Below are positions 26,333 through 36,415 of a DNA stretch of 64,000 nt, piece by piece (position 1 is the stretch's first letter; every line of letters begins with the position of its first letter). Under the pieces are notes generated by a model. That model had not been told where the DNA came from and ran no database searches. It saw only the letters and a program-made list of their open reading frames with translations. The translations under genes were made by a program, and so were the position numbers. Where the stretch lies: NCBI GenBank assembly GCA_026418015.1, contig JAOACE010000020.1, positions 179,144 through 243,143 of the forward strand. Direction: 5' to 3'. This DNA comes from Leptospiraceae bacterium (GTDB taxonomy: Bacteria; Spirochaetota; Leptospiria; Leptospirales; Leptonemataceae).

Positions 26333-27760
26333 ATGACGATCGAAAAAAATTCTCAAAAAGAACTAGATAGATTATGGGGGAAGAATCCACCTAAACACAA
26401 CCCAAACTTGTTAAAAACGATTTACGAAGTAATTTTTATTTTGATAGCTTTAACCAATTTTTTATTGGTGCTCTTTGATGCTTTATATTTATACAAACTT
26501 CCGTACTATCACGGAACATTAAGAGATGTACTTTTGCATTACTATCCAGAAAACTTAAAAAAACATTTTGATCCCATAAAAGTATGGGACCCTATAAAAG
26601 GGATTGAACCACATCGTTTTACAGTTTCCTACATAGAAAATTATGAAAAACTAAAAGAATTATACAATAGCTTAATTGCTACAACGCCCCAAGAAAGAGC
26701 AAAAATCGAAAAAGATATAGAGAATCAACTTAAAATACTTATAGAACTATCGGAGGATATGATAGATAAACGCTCTGTCGATAGTTATTTTTATTTAGCG
26801 AACAAAGATGGAGTTTTAGAAAAAATAAAAAATATCATGAGAAAATACAAACCTAATCCTCAAAATTCTGCAAAAGAAAGCTTTAGAACATTTTTTTCTA
26901 AGCAAAACTTAGGTGATGACAATTGGCAAAAAGAATTTACATTTTTTGATAAAGAAATCATCCCATTAATGAAGGAAAATTATTTTCGATGGATTGCAGA
27001 AGATGGAGAATTAAAAGATTATTTTTACAAAATTGATCGTTGGTTTGTATTATTTTTTGTCATTGATTTTATCGGTCGATGGATTGTTTACCGAAAACGA
27101 TACAAAAAATGGTATTTATTTCCGATTCATCATCTTTACGAAATTTTTAATCTCTATCCACCACATCATACTGCTTGGTTTCGTTTATTAAGAATTATTC
27201 CATTGTATGTAAGACTAAAAGAAAATCGGTTTATTCCCGACGAAGGTATCATGCCAGAGATTATCCATGATAATGCAAAAATCATTGCGGATGAAATTTC
27301 TGGACTAGTTTTAGTCAATATTATAGAACAAACCAAAGATCGTTTTAAAGAAGGAAAAATCGATCTTGAACCTCAAACCATCGAAGCATTAGAAGTGATT
27401 CTTAAAAAACAAATGGAAATTTTTAGTAACAAAATTATGCCAGAGTTAGAACCTATGATAACAGAAATGGTGCATTATTCAATCAACAGAGCAGCAGAAC
27501 CATTTTTACTTTCTCCGATTGGTCCACTAGTTAGAATTATTTTATATAATATTCATGCAACTGTTAAAGAAGGATTAGAAGCTGCATTCAATAGTCCAGA
27601 AGGATTAGAACGCTTAAATAAAATCTTACAAACATCCGTAGAAGAGATACTAAAAAATACTACTTCGAAAGAAAATCAAGAAATGCTGATAAAAGATATA
27701 GTAAACTTTCTTGATATTCTAAAAAAAGACATAGAAAATAATTACGTAAAAGAAACGTGA
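26333..27760 (+). CDS. Hypothetical two-helix membrane protein, 475 aa, ion-channel-like segment
   Basis: No family can be assigned with confidence. One transmembrane helix spans about 27-50, followed by a large charged region (about 55-235) and a second membrane segment at about 240-258 (FVLFFVIDFIGRWIVY). The stretch WFRLLRIIPLYVRLKE (about 285-300) resembles the arginine-bearing S4 helix of voltage-sensor proteins, but only three Arg are regularly spaced. The C-terminal 170 residues are soluble helices. No ribosome binding site is visible before the ATG. The stop is one base before the rarA start, so the two genes are probably cotranscribed. Confidence 0.7.
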   Translation: MTIEKNSQKELDRLWGKNPPKHNPNLLKTIYEVIFILIALTNFLLVLFDALYLYKLPYYHGTLRDVLLHYYPENLKKHFDPIKVWDPIKGIEPHRFTVSYIENYEKLKELYNSLIATTPQERAKIEKDIENQLKILIELSEDMIDKRSVDSYFYLANKDGVLEKIKNIMRKYKPNPQNSAKESFRTFFSKQNLGDDNWQKEFTFFDKEIIPLMKENYFRWIAEDGELKDYFYKIDRWFVLFFVIDFIGRWIVYRKRYKKWYLFPIHHLYEIFNLYPPHHTAWFRLLRIIPLYVRLKENRFIPDEGIMPEIIHDNAKIIADEISGLVLVNIIEQTKDRFKEGKIDLEPQTIEALEVILKKQMEIFSNKIMPELEPMITEMVHYSINRAAEPFLLSPIGPLVRIILYNIHATVKEGLEAAFNSPEGLERLNKILQTSVEEILKNTTSKENQEMLIKDIVNFLDILKKDIENNYVKET

Positions 27761-27761
27761 T

Positions 27762-29003
27762 GTGATAAACATTGACTTACCTTTAACAGAAATATTAAGA
27801 CCACAATCTTGGGAAGATTTTGTTGGCAACGAAGCTTTAATACAAAAAATAAAATCGTTGCCATTGCATTCGATGATTCTTTATGGACCCCCAGGTTGTG
27901 GTAAAACAAGTATAGCAAAATTATTGATACTAAATCATCATTTAAAAGCGTTTGAATTCTCTGCCACCAATTGCGGCATAAAAGAAATCCGAGAAGTCAT
28001 TGAAAATTCACAAGAACAAACAATAATTTTGTTTTTAGACGAAATTCATCGATTCAATAAAACGCAACAAGATAGTTTATTATCTTATGTTGAAGAAAAA
28101 AAGATCATTTTAATTGGAGCGACAACAGAACATCCAGGCTTTTCTATTATTCCAGCATTATTATCGCGATGTCAAATTTATAAATTATTGCCCTTATCCA
28201 TCGAAGATTTGAATCTTTTATACAAAAAATCAGTTGAATATTTAAAAAAATTTATTGAATTCGAAATTTCACCAGAAGCAAAAGATTATTTAATTCAATC
28301 TTGCTATGGCGATGCGCGAAAACTAATTCGATATTTAGAAATCCTTATTAACTATTTACAAAATCATTCCGAAAATAAAATCAGCATCAATACAATCAAA
28401 TCCCTTATTGATGACAATCCTCGCTTATACGACAAAAACCAAGACTTACACTATGATTATATAAGCGCATTCATAAAATCTTTGAGAGGCTCCGATCCAG
28501 ATGCTGCACTACTCTATTTAGCAGCTATGTTAGAAGGTGGCGAAGATCCGTTATTTATTGCTCGAAGAATGATTATCTTCGCAAGTGAAGACATTGGTAA
28601 TGCATCACCAACTGCTTTAAATTTAGCAGTTTCTACTTTTTTAGCAGTCGAACGAATTGGAATGCCCGAAGCAAGAATCATACTTTCCCAATGTGCAATT
28701 TTTCTTGCAAGTTCACCCAAAAGTAATGCATCATACAAAGCCATACAAGATGCACAATTTTATATCAAAAATAAAGTGGTTATAGTCCCGAATCATTTAA
28801 GAAATCCATCAACCAAAATTCATCGTCAAGAAGGCGCAGGACAAAACTATCATTATCCACACGATTATCCAAATCATTTTATAAAACAAAATTACTTTCC
28901 AAAAGATTTATTTAAACAATTTTATTTTCCTTCGGATCAAGGAACAGAAATCAAGATAAAAGAACGACTAAAACAACTACATCCAGAACGAAAATATGAT
29001 TAA
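27762..29003 (+). CDS. rarA: Replication-associated recombination protein A (AAA+ ATPase)
   Basis: MgsA/RarA/WRNIP1-type ATPase acting at stalled replication forks. Walker A is YGPPGCGKTS (about 39-48), Walker B FLDEIHRF (about 88-95), sensor 1 GATTEHPGFSI and arginine finger SRC follow; the C-terminal tetramerisation part contains LRGSDPDAALLYLAAMLEGG. The family pattern RPQSWEDFVG opens the protein. At 413 residues it is slightly shorter than E. coli RarA (447). The start is a GTG, one base after the preceding stop; no better ATG keeps the conserved N-terminus. Confidence 0.92.
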   Translation: MINIDLPLTEILRPQSWEDFVGNEALIQKIKSLPLHSMILYGPPGCGKTSIAKLLILNHHLKAFEFSATNCGIKEIREVIENSQEQTIILFLDEIHRFNKTQQDSLLSYVEEKKIILIGATTEHPGFSIIPALLSRCQIYKLLPLSIEDLNLLYKKSVEYLKKFIEFEISPEAKDYLIQSCYGDARKLIRYLEILINYLQNHSENKISINTIKSLIDDNPRLYDKNQDLHYDYISAFIKSLRGSDPDAALLYLAAMLEGGEDPLFIARRMIIFASEDIGNASPTALNLAVSTFLAVERIGMPEARIILSQCAIFLASSPKSNASYKAIQDAQFYIKNKVVIVPNHLRNPSTKIHRQEGAGQNYHYPHDYPNHFIKQNYFPKDLFKQFYFPSDQGTEIKIKERLKQLHPERKYD

Positions 29004-29095
29004 ACAATAGTCTATCGATAAAACAAAATTATAAAGAGAATATTATATATAATAAATAAAAATTGATATTTATATATTATAAAATTATATAAACA

Positions 29096-29611
29096 TCAAT
29101 AAAATTGATCAGAAAATATACAAAAAATTGACCTAGTTTCATAATCAGTTGATTTTATATAAACATAACTCTGTATCATTTGGTTTTGGTTATTACCAGA
29201 AAGTTCATCCGTTGATTCTATTTGTGGTAATGGTATGAGAGGAAGTATATCTCTTCCCAATGATTGCATTTCCCAATCTAGTAAGATCCTCAGAATTGCA
29301 CTAATTGAATACCCAAGAAACCTTCGAGAATCGAACAATTTACTCCATAGGATTGGATTAATCTTTATACTATATCGCTTATATTGTTTTGTTGTGGGTT
29401 GATAACTTGCAGTTTCTGTTCTTTTATATGGAGTTATACGTATTTCATAAAGAAAGACTAAATATTTCGTCAAAAGATACTGAATTGCATCGGATATACT
29501 TTGATTATAAAATCGATTTGCAATTTCTCTTAAATAATTATAATGCATTGGGGTTAAATTGATCCCTACCCTGTATAAATCAACGGTTGTATATCTATCT
29601 TCTTTGTTCAT
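29096..29611 (-). CDS. Hypothetical protein with two ribbon-helix-helix-like units
   Basis: The 171-residue protein carries two similar units: RVGINLTPMHYNYLREIANR followed by SISDAIQYLLTKYL (about 14-52), and YSIKINPILWSKLFDSRRFL followed by YSISAILRILLDWEM (about 80-115). Each reads as a short strand, a helix, a turn with Ser-Ile-Ser, and a second helix, which is the ribbon-helix-helix (CopG/Arc) pattern. A two-in-one RHH would be a single-chain pseudodimer binding DNA. It may be related to the DUF1564 proteins of Leptospira, a comparison from memory. The tail (about 125-171) is polar. Standalone gene, divergent from the amidase gene. Confidence 0.65.
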   Translation of the reverse strand: MNKEDRYTTVDLYRVGINLTPMHYNYLREIANRFYNQSISDAIQYLLTKYLVFLYEIRITPYKRTETASYQPTTKQYKRYSIKINPILWSKLFDSRRFLGYSISAILRILLDWEMQSLGRDILPLIPLPQIESTDELSGNNQNQMIQSYVYIKSTDYETRSIFCIFSDQFY

Positions 29612-29708
29612 ATATATTTTAAATCACAAAAATGCAAAAATGTTATATAAAAAAATAATCAAAATTTTTTGAACAAATTAACAACATTATTGTCATATTA
29701 ATTATCTC

Positions 29709-29735
29709 TTGACAAAAAAATGTCCTGGCTATAAT
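29709..29735 (+). promoter_or_regulatory. Promoter with start codon at +1 (leaderless), amidase
   Basis: TTGACA (29709-29714), 15-bp spacer, perfect TATAAT (29730-29735), seven bases, then ATG at 29743. An earlier in-frame ATG at 29734 lies inside the -10 hexamer and so cannot be in the transcript from this promoter. Confidence 0.6.
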
Positions 29736-29742
29736 GAACTTT

Positions 29743-31227
29743 ATGCAGATACAAGAATATATAAAATTCGATTCTATCGGACTTGCTGACCTTATAAAGA
29801 AAAAAAAAGTTCATGTTAAAGAAATCATTGACGTTGCGATAAAAGCTATTGAATTATATAATCCTAAAATTAATGCCGTGATTCATAAAATGTATGATGA
29901 AGTAGAAAAACAAATAAAAGAAAATCATCAAGGTCCTCTGTTTGGTGTGCCTTTTTTGATCAAAGATTTAATAACTGCTTATAAAAATGTTCCATTAACT
30001 TCTGGATCTAAAGCATACAAAGATTTTCGACCTAATTTTGATAGTGAACTAACCCAAAGATACAAAAAAGCTGGTTTGATAATTCTAGGAAAAACCAATA
30101 CACCAGAATTAGGATTATTAGCTTATACAGAACCGGAATTTTTTGGTCCAACGCGAAATCCATGGAATCTAGATTATACCCCAGGTGGTTCCAGTGGTGG
30201 TTCTGCTGCAGCAGTAAGCATAGGCATGGTTCCATTAGCAGGAGGTGGTGATGGTGGTGGTTCAATTCGAATTCCTTCTGCTTATTGTGGGCTTTTCGGT
30301 CTTAAACCATCGCGTGGAAGAGTACCTACTGGACCTCACTATGGTGAACTATGGCAAGGATTAGCTGTTGAACATGTAATAACGCGAACTGTGCGCGATA
30401 GTAGTTTGATCTTAGACATCATTCAGGGAAAAGATATTGGTGCTCCCTACGAAATAAAGCCACCTAATAAACCATACATAGAAATCATAAAAAGACCACC
30501 AAAAAAATTAAAAATTGCAATTTCTACTCGATCTCCTATAAATACACCAGTTCATCCAGAATGCATCAAAGCAGTAGAAGATGCAGCCAAACTGTGCGAA
30601 AGATTGGGCCATATAATTGAATATGATGAGCCAAAATTTGATGGTGAACGTTTATCAAAAAGTTATATGATGTTATATTTTGGAGAAGTCGCGGCTGAGT
30701 TTTTAGCTTACAAAAATCTTATGGGTAAAAAAGCGAACTTAAATCATTTCGAAATCTCTACACAGGTTCTTAATCTTTTAGGTAATACTTATAAAGCAGG
30801 TGAATTCGTTTATACGTTAAGATATTGGAATGAGGTTTCTCGCATTGTCGGAAATTTTTTTACAAAATACGACATTTGGATTACTCCCACAACAGCTCAA
30901 CCTCCTGCAAAAATCGGTTCCCAAAAACTAAAAAAATGGGAAGAAATCGCATCTTATATTATTGTCAAATTTAAATTAGGTAAACTTTTACTTTTGTCTG
31001 GAATGATTGACGAAATTTCTCGAAAAAACTTGGAACGTGTTCCTTTTACTCAAATAGCCAATGTTTGTGGAATACCTGCTATGTCTGTGCCATTGTATTT
31101 CTCTGAATTTCCTTATGGGGTTCATTTTATGGCAGATTTTGGAAGAGAAGATTTATTATTGCAATTAGCACATCAACTAGAACAAGAAAAACCATGGTTC
31201 AACATCCGGCCTAAGGTTATGTTTTAA
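29743..31227 (+). CDS. Amidase (amidase-signature family)
   Basis: Serine hydrolase of the amidase-signature family, cutting C-N bonds of amides. The Ser-cisSer-Lys triad is visible: Lys in FLIKDL (about 72-77), the glycine/serine stretch [10 protein letters not shown] (about 145-154) and the nucleophile Ser in GGGSIRIPS (about 169-177). Length about 494 is in the family range. It resembles stand-alone amidases and fatty-acid-amide hydrolase-like members rather than GatA, because no gatB or gatC lies nearby; substrate unknown. Start at the second ATG, because the first overlaps the -10 element. Monocistronic, cytoplasmic. Confidence 0.9.
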   Translation: MQIQEYIKFDSIGLADLIKKKKVHVKEIIDVAIKAIELYNPKINAVIHKMYDEVEKQIKENHQGPLFGVPFLIKDLITAYKNVPLTSGSKAYKDFRPNFDSELTQRYKKAGLIILGKTNTPELGLLAYTEPEFFGPTRNPWNLDYTPGGSSGGSAAAVSIGMVPLAGGGDGGGSIRIPSAYCGLFGLKPSRGRVPTGPHYGELWQGLAVEHVITRTVRDSSLILDIIQGKDIGAPYEIKPPNKPYIEIIKRPPKKLKIAISTRSPINTPVHPECIKAVEDAAKLCERLGHIIEYDEPKFDGERLSKSYMMLYFGEVAAEFLAYKNLMGKKANLNHFEISTQVLNLLGNTYKAGEFVYTLRYWNEVSRIVGNFFTKYDIWITPTTAQPPAKIGSQKLKKWEEIASYIIVKFKLGKLLLLSGMIDEISRKNLERVPFTQIANVCGIPAMSVPLYFSEFPYGVHFMADFGREDLLLQLAHQLEQEKPWFNIRPKVMF

Positions 31228-31345
31228 GCTTATAAAAAACTTTTAAGGGTAATTTTAAAGTATTCAATCTTATCTATTTTTCTAAAAAACAATCCCCTAA
31301 TTTTTTATTTACATTAGATTCATAAAAGAATTTTCGTATTAGAGA

Positions 31346-32740
31346 ATGATTTTATCTAAATTGGAAACCATCAGTTTTTCTGTGGGAATCATTGGTATTA
31401 TTTTTTTACCATTTTCCTTATCCATTACACAAGGATTCTTATATTTAGCATCTTTATTGTTGCTTATTAGTTTGATTTTTAATAAACAAAAAATTCATAA
31501 ATTCCCCATTGTTTTTGTTGTTCTATATATATGGTTATATTTTATTTCTTTTTTTCATAATCTATCTTTTAAAGAAATGATTCAAACAGAAGGAAAAGAT
31601 ATATTTCTCGTAATGTACTTTTTTTGGAGTTATTATTTTATTCAAAGCTCATATCAAAAAAAGTTATTATATTTTATAAATTTAGTTTTTATATTATTTT
31701 TATTAATTGGTTTTATTTCTCTGTTTGTACCTTTTCGATTAAGTAATCTTTTTTATCACCTAAAATATGGTTTTATTTTCGATGGGAAAATTCGCGCTCA
31801 ACATCTAATTTTTTCTTTGGACTTTTTACCCATACATTGGAATTTAAGTCAAAATACTTTCCCCATTGGAATTTATATGCCCGTAGGTTTTTCTGGTACA
31901 CATCTTTCTTTTGGTGCTCAGATTTCGATGATTACTTTTTATTTTTTGTCTCTTTTTTACGTAGAATTATTTAATTCTAATTATAAAAAAAAGTTTATTT
32001 TATTTATAGTCTCTTTTTATTGTTTAATTTTATTATTTTTTATTCAAGCTCGATCTTCGATTTTTGGTTTTAGCATAACGTTTTTAACATTTTTTATAAC
32101 GATGAACAACCAACTTCACAAAAATGTTTTATATAAAAAAAAGATTGATAATATTTATAAATCTATTCTATTTTTTATAATAACTATAATTTTATTGATT
32201 GCCATCGCAATCATTCAATCAGAAGCTTTTAGAGAAATCTTTTTACAAACAATTGGTTTAGAAAAAAAACATACCGACTACCAAAGAATCTTGTTATGGT
32301 ATACTGCCATCCGCGTTTTTTTTAAAAATCCCATTTTTGGTGTTGGTTTAAATCAATTTCAAAACCATGTTTTTCAAGAAATTTTAACAATCATTCAAGA
32401 AAAACCATTACTTTGGTATCCTCTATATCAAACAGAAATTATGCATGGTCATAATGATTTGATTCATTTTCTTGTAATAGGTGGTATAGTAGCTGGTATT
32501 TTCTATCTTATGTTTTTTTATACAGAATTAAAAAATATAGAGATTTTTTTAAAACATGATTCGATTATACAAATTAAAAGAAATCCTCCCATAGTTTTTT
32601 TATATTTACCCATATTTTTATTATTTGCAGGCTTATTACAGTGTTATTTATTGGATGATTATACAATGCAATTATTTTGGATATTGTATGGAATATCCGT
32701 TGGTATGTTAAACCAAAATATTCACAAAAAAGAGGAGTAA
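31346..32740 (+). CDS. O-antigen ligase/polymerase family membrane protein
   Basis: A 464-residue integral membrane protein with about ten to twelve predicted transmembrane helices. The large periplasmic loop and the downstream pattern [15 protein letters not shown] (about 330-344) match the Wzy_C/O-antigen ligase family (WaaL or Wzy), which joins or polymerises lipid-linked glycan on the periplasmic face of the inner membrane. Ligase and polymerase cannot be told apart from sequence alone. The stop is adjacent to the secA start and its end supplies the GAGGAG site of secA. Heptose synthesis genes at 44304-45789 support an LPS role. Confidence 0.8.
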   Translation: MILSKLETISFSVGIIGIIFLPFSLSITQGFLYLASLLLLISLIFNKQKIHKFPIVFVVLYIWLYFISFFHNLSFKEMIQTEGKDIFLVMYFFWSYYFIQSSYQKKLLYFINLVFILFLLIGFISLFVPFRLSNLFYHLKYGFIFDGKIRAQHLIFSLDFLPIHWNLSQNTFPIGIYMPVGFSGTHLSFGAQISMITFYFLSLFYVELFNSNYKKKFILFIVSFYCLILLFFIQARSSIFGFSITFLTFFITMNNQLHKNVLYKKKIDNIYKSILFFIITIILLIAIAIIQSEAFREIFLQTIGLEKKHTDYQRILLWYTAIRVFFKNPIFGVGLNQFQNHVFQEILTIIQEKPLLWYPLYQTEIMHGHNDLIHFLVIGGIVAGIFYLMFFYTELKNIEIFLKHDSIIQIKRNPPIVFLYLPIFLLFAGLLQCYLLDDYTMQLFWILYGISVGMLNQNIHKKEE

Positions 32741-32741
32741 T

Positions 32742-35561
32742 ATGTTTCAAAAAGCATTACAATTAGTATTTGGTACGAAACACGAAAGAGACATTAAAAA
32801 GATGATTCCCATTGTAGAAAAAATTAACGCATTAGAACCAGAAATGAAGAAATTATCTCTCGAGGATTTTGTAAAAAAAACCAATCAGTTTAAAGAAATT
32901 ATAAAAAACAGTAAAGATGTAAAAAAAACCCTTGATGAACTATTACCAGAAGCCTTTGCATTGGTAAGAGAAGCAGCTTGGAGAACCATCGGTCAACGGC
33001 ACTTTAATGTTCAATTGATGGGTGGAATTGTTCTACATCAAGGAAAAATTGCCGAGATGAAAACCGGAGAAGGTAAAACCTTAACAGCCACGCTAGCCAT
33101 CTATTTAAATGCATTAACTGGCAAAGGCGTTCATGTTGTAACTGTAAATGATTACTTAGCTAAAAGAGATGCCAATTGGATGAAACCTATCTACGATTTA
33201 TTGGGTGTGAGTGTTGGTTATATTCAAAATCAGATGGATTTCGAAGAAAGAAAAAAAGCCTACCAAATGGATATAACTTATGGTACCAATAATGAATTTG
33301 GTTTTGATTACCTACGAGATAACATGGTTACAGATTTGTATTTTCGTGTTCAACGAGGTCATTACTATGCCATTGTGGATGAAGTTGATTCTATTCTGAT
33401 TGACGAAGCTCGAACACCCTTAATCATATCAGGACCAACAGAAGATAACGTTGCTATTTACCAAATTGTAGACAGAGCGGTAAGACAATTAATTCAACTA
33501 GAAGAAAAAGCGCCCCCTCCTCCACCAAGAAAAGTTGAACCGGGACAAGTTCAAATCGAAGAACCTCACGTAATTCGTGGATATTATTACGATATTGACG
33601 AAAAGGCAAGAATCGTTCTATTAACAGAAGAAGGAATCAAAAAAATAGAAGAGATACTTAAAATCTCGAATCTTTTTGCTCCTGAATATGTGAACATGGT
33701 TGCTGCAATCAACCAAGCTTTAAAGGCACATCTAATCTTTAAAAACGAAGTAGATTACATCGTAGAAAATGGAGAAGTCATTATAATCGACGAACATACG
33801 GGTCGTAAAATGATTGGAAGAAGATATTCTGATGGATTACATCAAGCAATAGAAGCAAAAGAAGGTGTTCCCATCAAACAAGAAACCCAAACCCTTGCTA
33901 CAATTACCTTCCAGAATTATTTTAGAATGTACGAAAAATTAGCTGGTATGACAGGTACTGCCGATACAGAAGCAGAAGAATTCAAAAAAATCTATAACTT
34001 AGACGTGGTTGTCATTCCTACCAATAAACCCGTCATCCGTATTGATTATCCCGATAAAGTCTACAAAACAGAAAAAGAAAAATTCAATGCGATTATTCAA
34101 GAGATCATCGAAAGACACGAAAAAGGACAACCTCTCTTGATTGGAACCATCTCCATCGAAAAATCAGAACAACTTTCGCAAATGTTAAAAAAATATAAAA
34201 TTCCTCATGCTGTTCTAAACGCGAAATACCACGAAAAAGAAGCTGAAATTATCGCAAACGCCGGCAAACCCGGCGCTGTAACAATTGCTACGAATATGGC
34301 TGGTAGAGGTACCGACATCATTCTCGGAGGATACCCAACCTATTTGAAAGATTTAGAACATTTTCAAGAAACTGAACCAGCTATAAGAGAATTTAAAGAA
34401 GCCATTCTAAAAAAAGAATTCGAAAGAGCAAAAGAAATTATCCCCAATATAACCAAAACAGAAGATCAAAAATTTGCAAAAGAAATATTGGATAAAGCAA
34501 ATATTTGGTTAGAAAATCATAAGAAAGTCATCGAAGCAGGTGGATTGCACATCATCGGTACAGAAAGACATGAATCTCGAAGGATTGATAATCAATTGAG
34601 AGGTCGCGCAGGAAGACAAGGAGACCCAGGATCAAGTAGGTTTTATCTAAGTTTAGAAGATCATCTTTTAAGGTTGTTTGGTGGTGATGGTTGGCGAAAT
34701 ATGATGCAAAGGTTATGGGTAGAAGAAGGACAAGAAATTGAATCGCGAATCGTAGATAAATCGATTGCTCGAGCTCAAAAAAAAGTAGAAAACCATAACT
34801 TCGATATACGAAAGCATTTATTAGAATATGATGATGTATTAAACAGACAACGCGAAATCATCTATAAAGAAAGAGATAGAATTCTTATGAATCAAAACGT
34901 AAGAGAGATGATTTATAGTTTCTTAGAAGATGTTATTGAGAAAAAGATACTTTTATATTGCGAACACAAAAGAATTGATTTATGGGAACTTTCTTCTTTA
35001 GAAGAATGGTTTAAATTAAGTTTAAACGTTCCCGTGAACATTACTTCTAAGGAATTTGTAGAACAACTAGAAAAAGCAGAAGATCCACAACTATTTTTGT
35101 ACGAATATCTATTAAAAGAAGCAAAAAAATATTACGAAGAAAAAATTTCTTTGGTTGGTGAAAACGATTTTAGCTATATAGAAAAACGTATTGTATTAGA
35201 TATAATCGATACAAAATGGAAAGAACATCTATATCTAATGGATCAACTACGCGAAGGAATATGGACAAGTAGTTATTCTGAAAGAAACCCTTTAGTGGAA
35301 TATAAATTAAAAGGTTTTGAACTATTCGATGCAATGATGGAAAACATTAAAGAACATGTAATTGAATTTTTATTTAGAATTCAAATCGAAGGACCTGTAC
35401 AATCCAAAGAAGAACAAAAAGATATGAGAAACATAGGAACAGAAAAGCACGAAAGTTTAAATGCATTAACACCAACATCCACTCAAAAAAATCATCAACC
35501 TATTGTTGTTTCGAGTGGTGGAGCATCGAAAAGAAAAAGCTTAAGAAGGAGAAAACGATGA
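32742..35561 (+). CDS. secA: Preprotein translocase ATPase SecA
   Basis: Motor of the Sec export pathway, 939 residues. Walker A MKTGEGKT (about 107-114), Walker [18 protein letters not shown] (about 210-226), the TNMAGRGTD helicase motif and [20 protein letters not shown] motif (about 603-622) are intact. A proline-rich stretch ([14 protein letters not shown], about 249-262) is inserted in the preprotein cross-linking region. The usual C-terminal zinc-binding tail (CxCxSGx6CH) that binds SecB and lipids is absent and replaced by a basic end, [10 protein letters not shown]. The stop overlaps trpA by four bases. Confidence 0.97.
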   Translation: MFQKALQLVFGTKHERDIKKMIPIVEKINALEPEMKKLSLEDFVKKTNQFKEIIKNSKDVKKTLDELLPEAFALVREAAWRTIGQRHFNVQLMGGIVLHQGKIAEMKTGEGKTLTATLAIYLNALTGKGVHVVTVNDYLAKRDANWMKPIYDLLGVSVGYIQNQMDFEERKKAYQMDITYGTNNEFGFDYLRDNMVTDLYFRVQRGHYYAIVDEVDSILIDEARTPLIISGPTEDNVAIYQIVDRAVRQLIQLEEKAPPPPPRKVEPGQVQIEEPHVIRGYYYDIDEKARIVLLTEEGIKKIEEILKISNLFAPEYVNMVAAINQALKAHLIFKNEVDYIVENGEVIIIDEHTGRKMIGRRYSDGLHQAIEAKEGVPIKQETQTLATITFQNYFRMYEKLAGMTGTADTEAEEFKKIYNLDVVVIPTNKPVIRIDYPDKVYKTEKEKFNAIIQEIIERHEKGQPLLIGTISIEKSEQLSQMLKKYKIPHAVLNAKYHEKEAEIIANAGKPGAVTIATNMAGRGTDIILGGYPTYLKDLEHFQETEPAIREFKEAILKKEFERAKEIIPNITKTEDQKFAKEILDKANIWLENHKKVIEAGGLHIIGTERHESRRIDNQLRGRAGRQGDPGSSRFYLSLEDHLLRLFGGDGWRNMMQRLWVEEGQEIESRIVDKSIARAQKKVENHNFDIRKHLLEYDDVLNRQREIIYKERDRILMNQNVREMIYSFLEDVIEKKILLYCEHKRIDLWELSSLEEWFKLSLNVPVNITSKEFVEQLEKAEDPQLFLYEYLLKEAKKYYEEKISLVGENDFSYIEKRIVLDIIDTKWKEHLYLMDQLREGIWTSSYSERNPLVEYKLKGFELFDAMMENIKEHVIEFLFRIQIEGPVQSKEEQKDMRNIGTEKHESLNALTPTSTQKNHQPIVVSSGGASKRKSLRRRKR

Positions 35562-36400
35562 ATTTAGCTGAGATGCTTTTTTTAAGAAAAAAACAAAAGA
35601 ATTCTGCTCTTTATATGCCTTATCTTACCTTAGGGGATCCGGATTTCGAAACAAGTATAGAAATTGCAAATGCAATGATAGAAGCTGGCGCAGACATATT
35701 AGAATTGGGAATTCCTTTTTCTGATCCTACTGCCGATGGTCCAGTGATTCAAAAAGCAATGGTTCGATCCATGAAACATCCCAACTTTTCTTTAAATAAA
35801 ATTTTCGAAGTTACGCAAAAAATTCATTCTCAAAATCCCGATATTCCCTTAGTATATTTAACCTATTTTAATCCAGTATTTAAATACAAAAAGAACGAAA
35901 ATACATTTATTGGAGAGGCATTTTTTAAAAAATGCGAAGAAATCGGTATAAAAGCTCTAGTGATTCCTGATCTACCCTTCGATTCTTACGAATTTATAGA
36001 AATCTATCAATCTATTAACAAAAGCAATAGGAATATTTCTATTATTCCAATGATAGCTCCGAATACCTCGGAAAAACGGATCAAACAAATCTTAAAATAT
36101 GGCAATGGTTTTGTGTATTACATTACAAGTTTAGGGGTAACTGGTCTTAGAGAATCCTTACCAGAAAATATAAAAGAACGAGCTAATTTGATCCGAAAAT
36201 ATACATCTATTCCCATTTTTGCTGGATTTGGAATCAACAAACCAGAACAGGCAAATGAATTAAAATCTATTTTTGATGGTATTATTGTAGGAAGTTTAAA
36301 CCATAAAATCATCGAAGAAGAATTACAACAACTAGATAGAATAAAAGAAAAAATTTATAAAACAACAAAAAATTTCGTTGAAAATTTACTTTATGTATAA
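35558..36400 (+). CDS. trpA: Tryptophan synthase alpha chain
   Basis: Cleaves indole-3-glycerol phosphate to indole and G3P. The catalytic residues are in [14 protein letters not shown] (about 49-62: Glu then Asp), followed by the conserved YLTYFNPV and the phosphate-binding GFGI (about 223-226). Length 280 is typical. Its ATG overlaps the secA stop (ATGA), so translation is coupled to an export gene rather than to other trp genes; the only trpB in the window is the TrpB2-type gene at 2513. Enzymatic role is clear, partner uncertain. Confidence 0.95.
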   Translation: MNLAEMLFLRKKQKNSALYMPYLTLGDPDFETSIEIANAMIEAGADILELGIPFSDPTADGPVIQKAMVRSMKHPNFSLNKIFEVTQKIHSQNPDIPLVYLTYFNPVFKYKKNENTFIGEAFFKKCEEIGIKALVIPDLPFDSYEFIEIYQSINKSNRNISIIPMIAPNTSEKRIKQILKYGNGFVYYITSLGVTGLRESLPENIKERANLIRKYTSIPIFAGFGINKPEQANELKSIFDGIIVGSLNHKIIEEELQQLDRIKEKIYKTTKNFVENLLYV

Positions 36401-36415
36401 AATAAAAGAAATACT

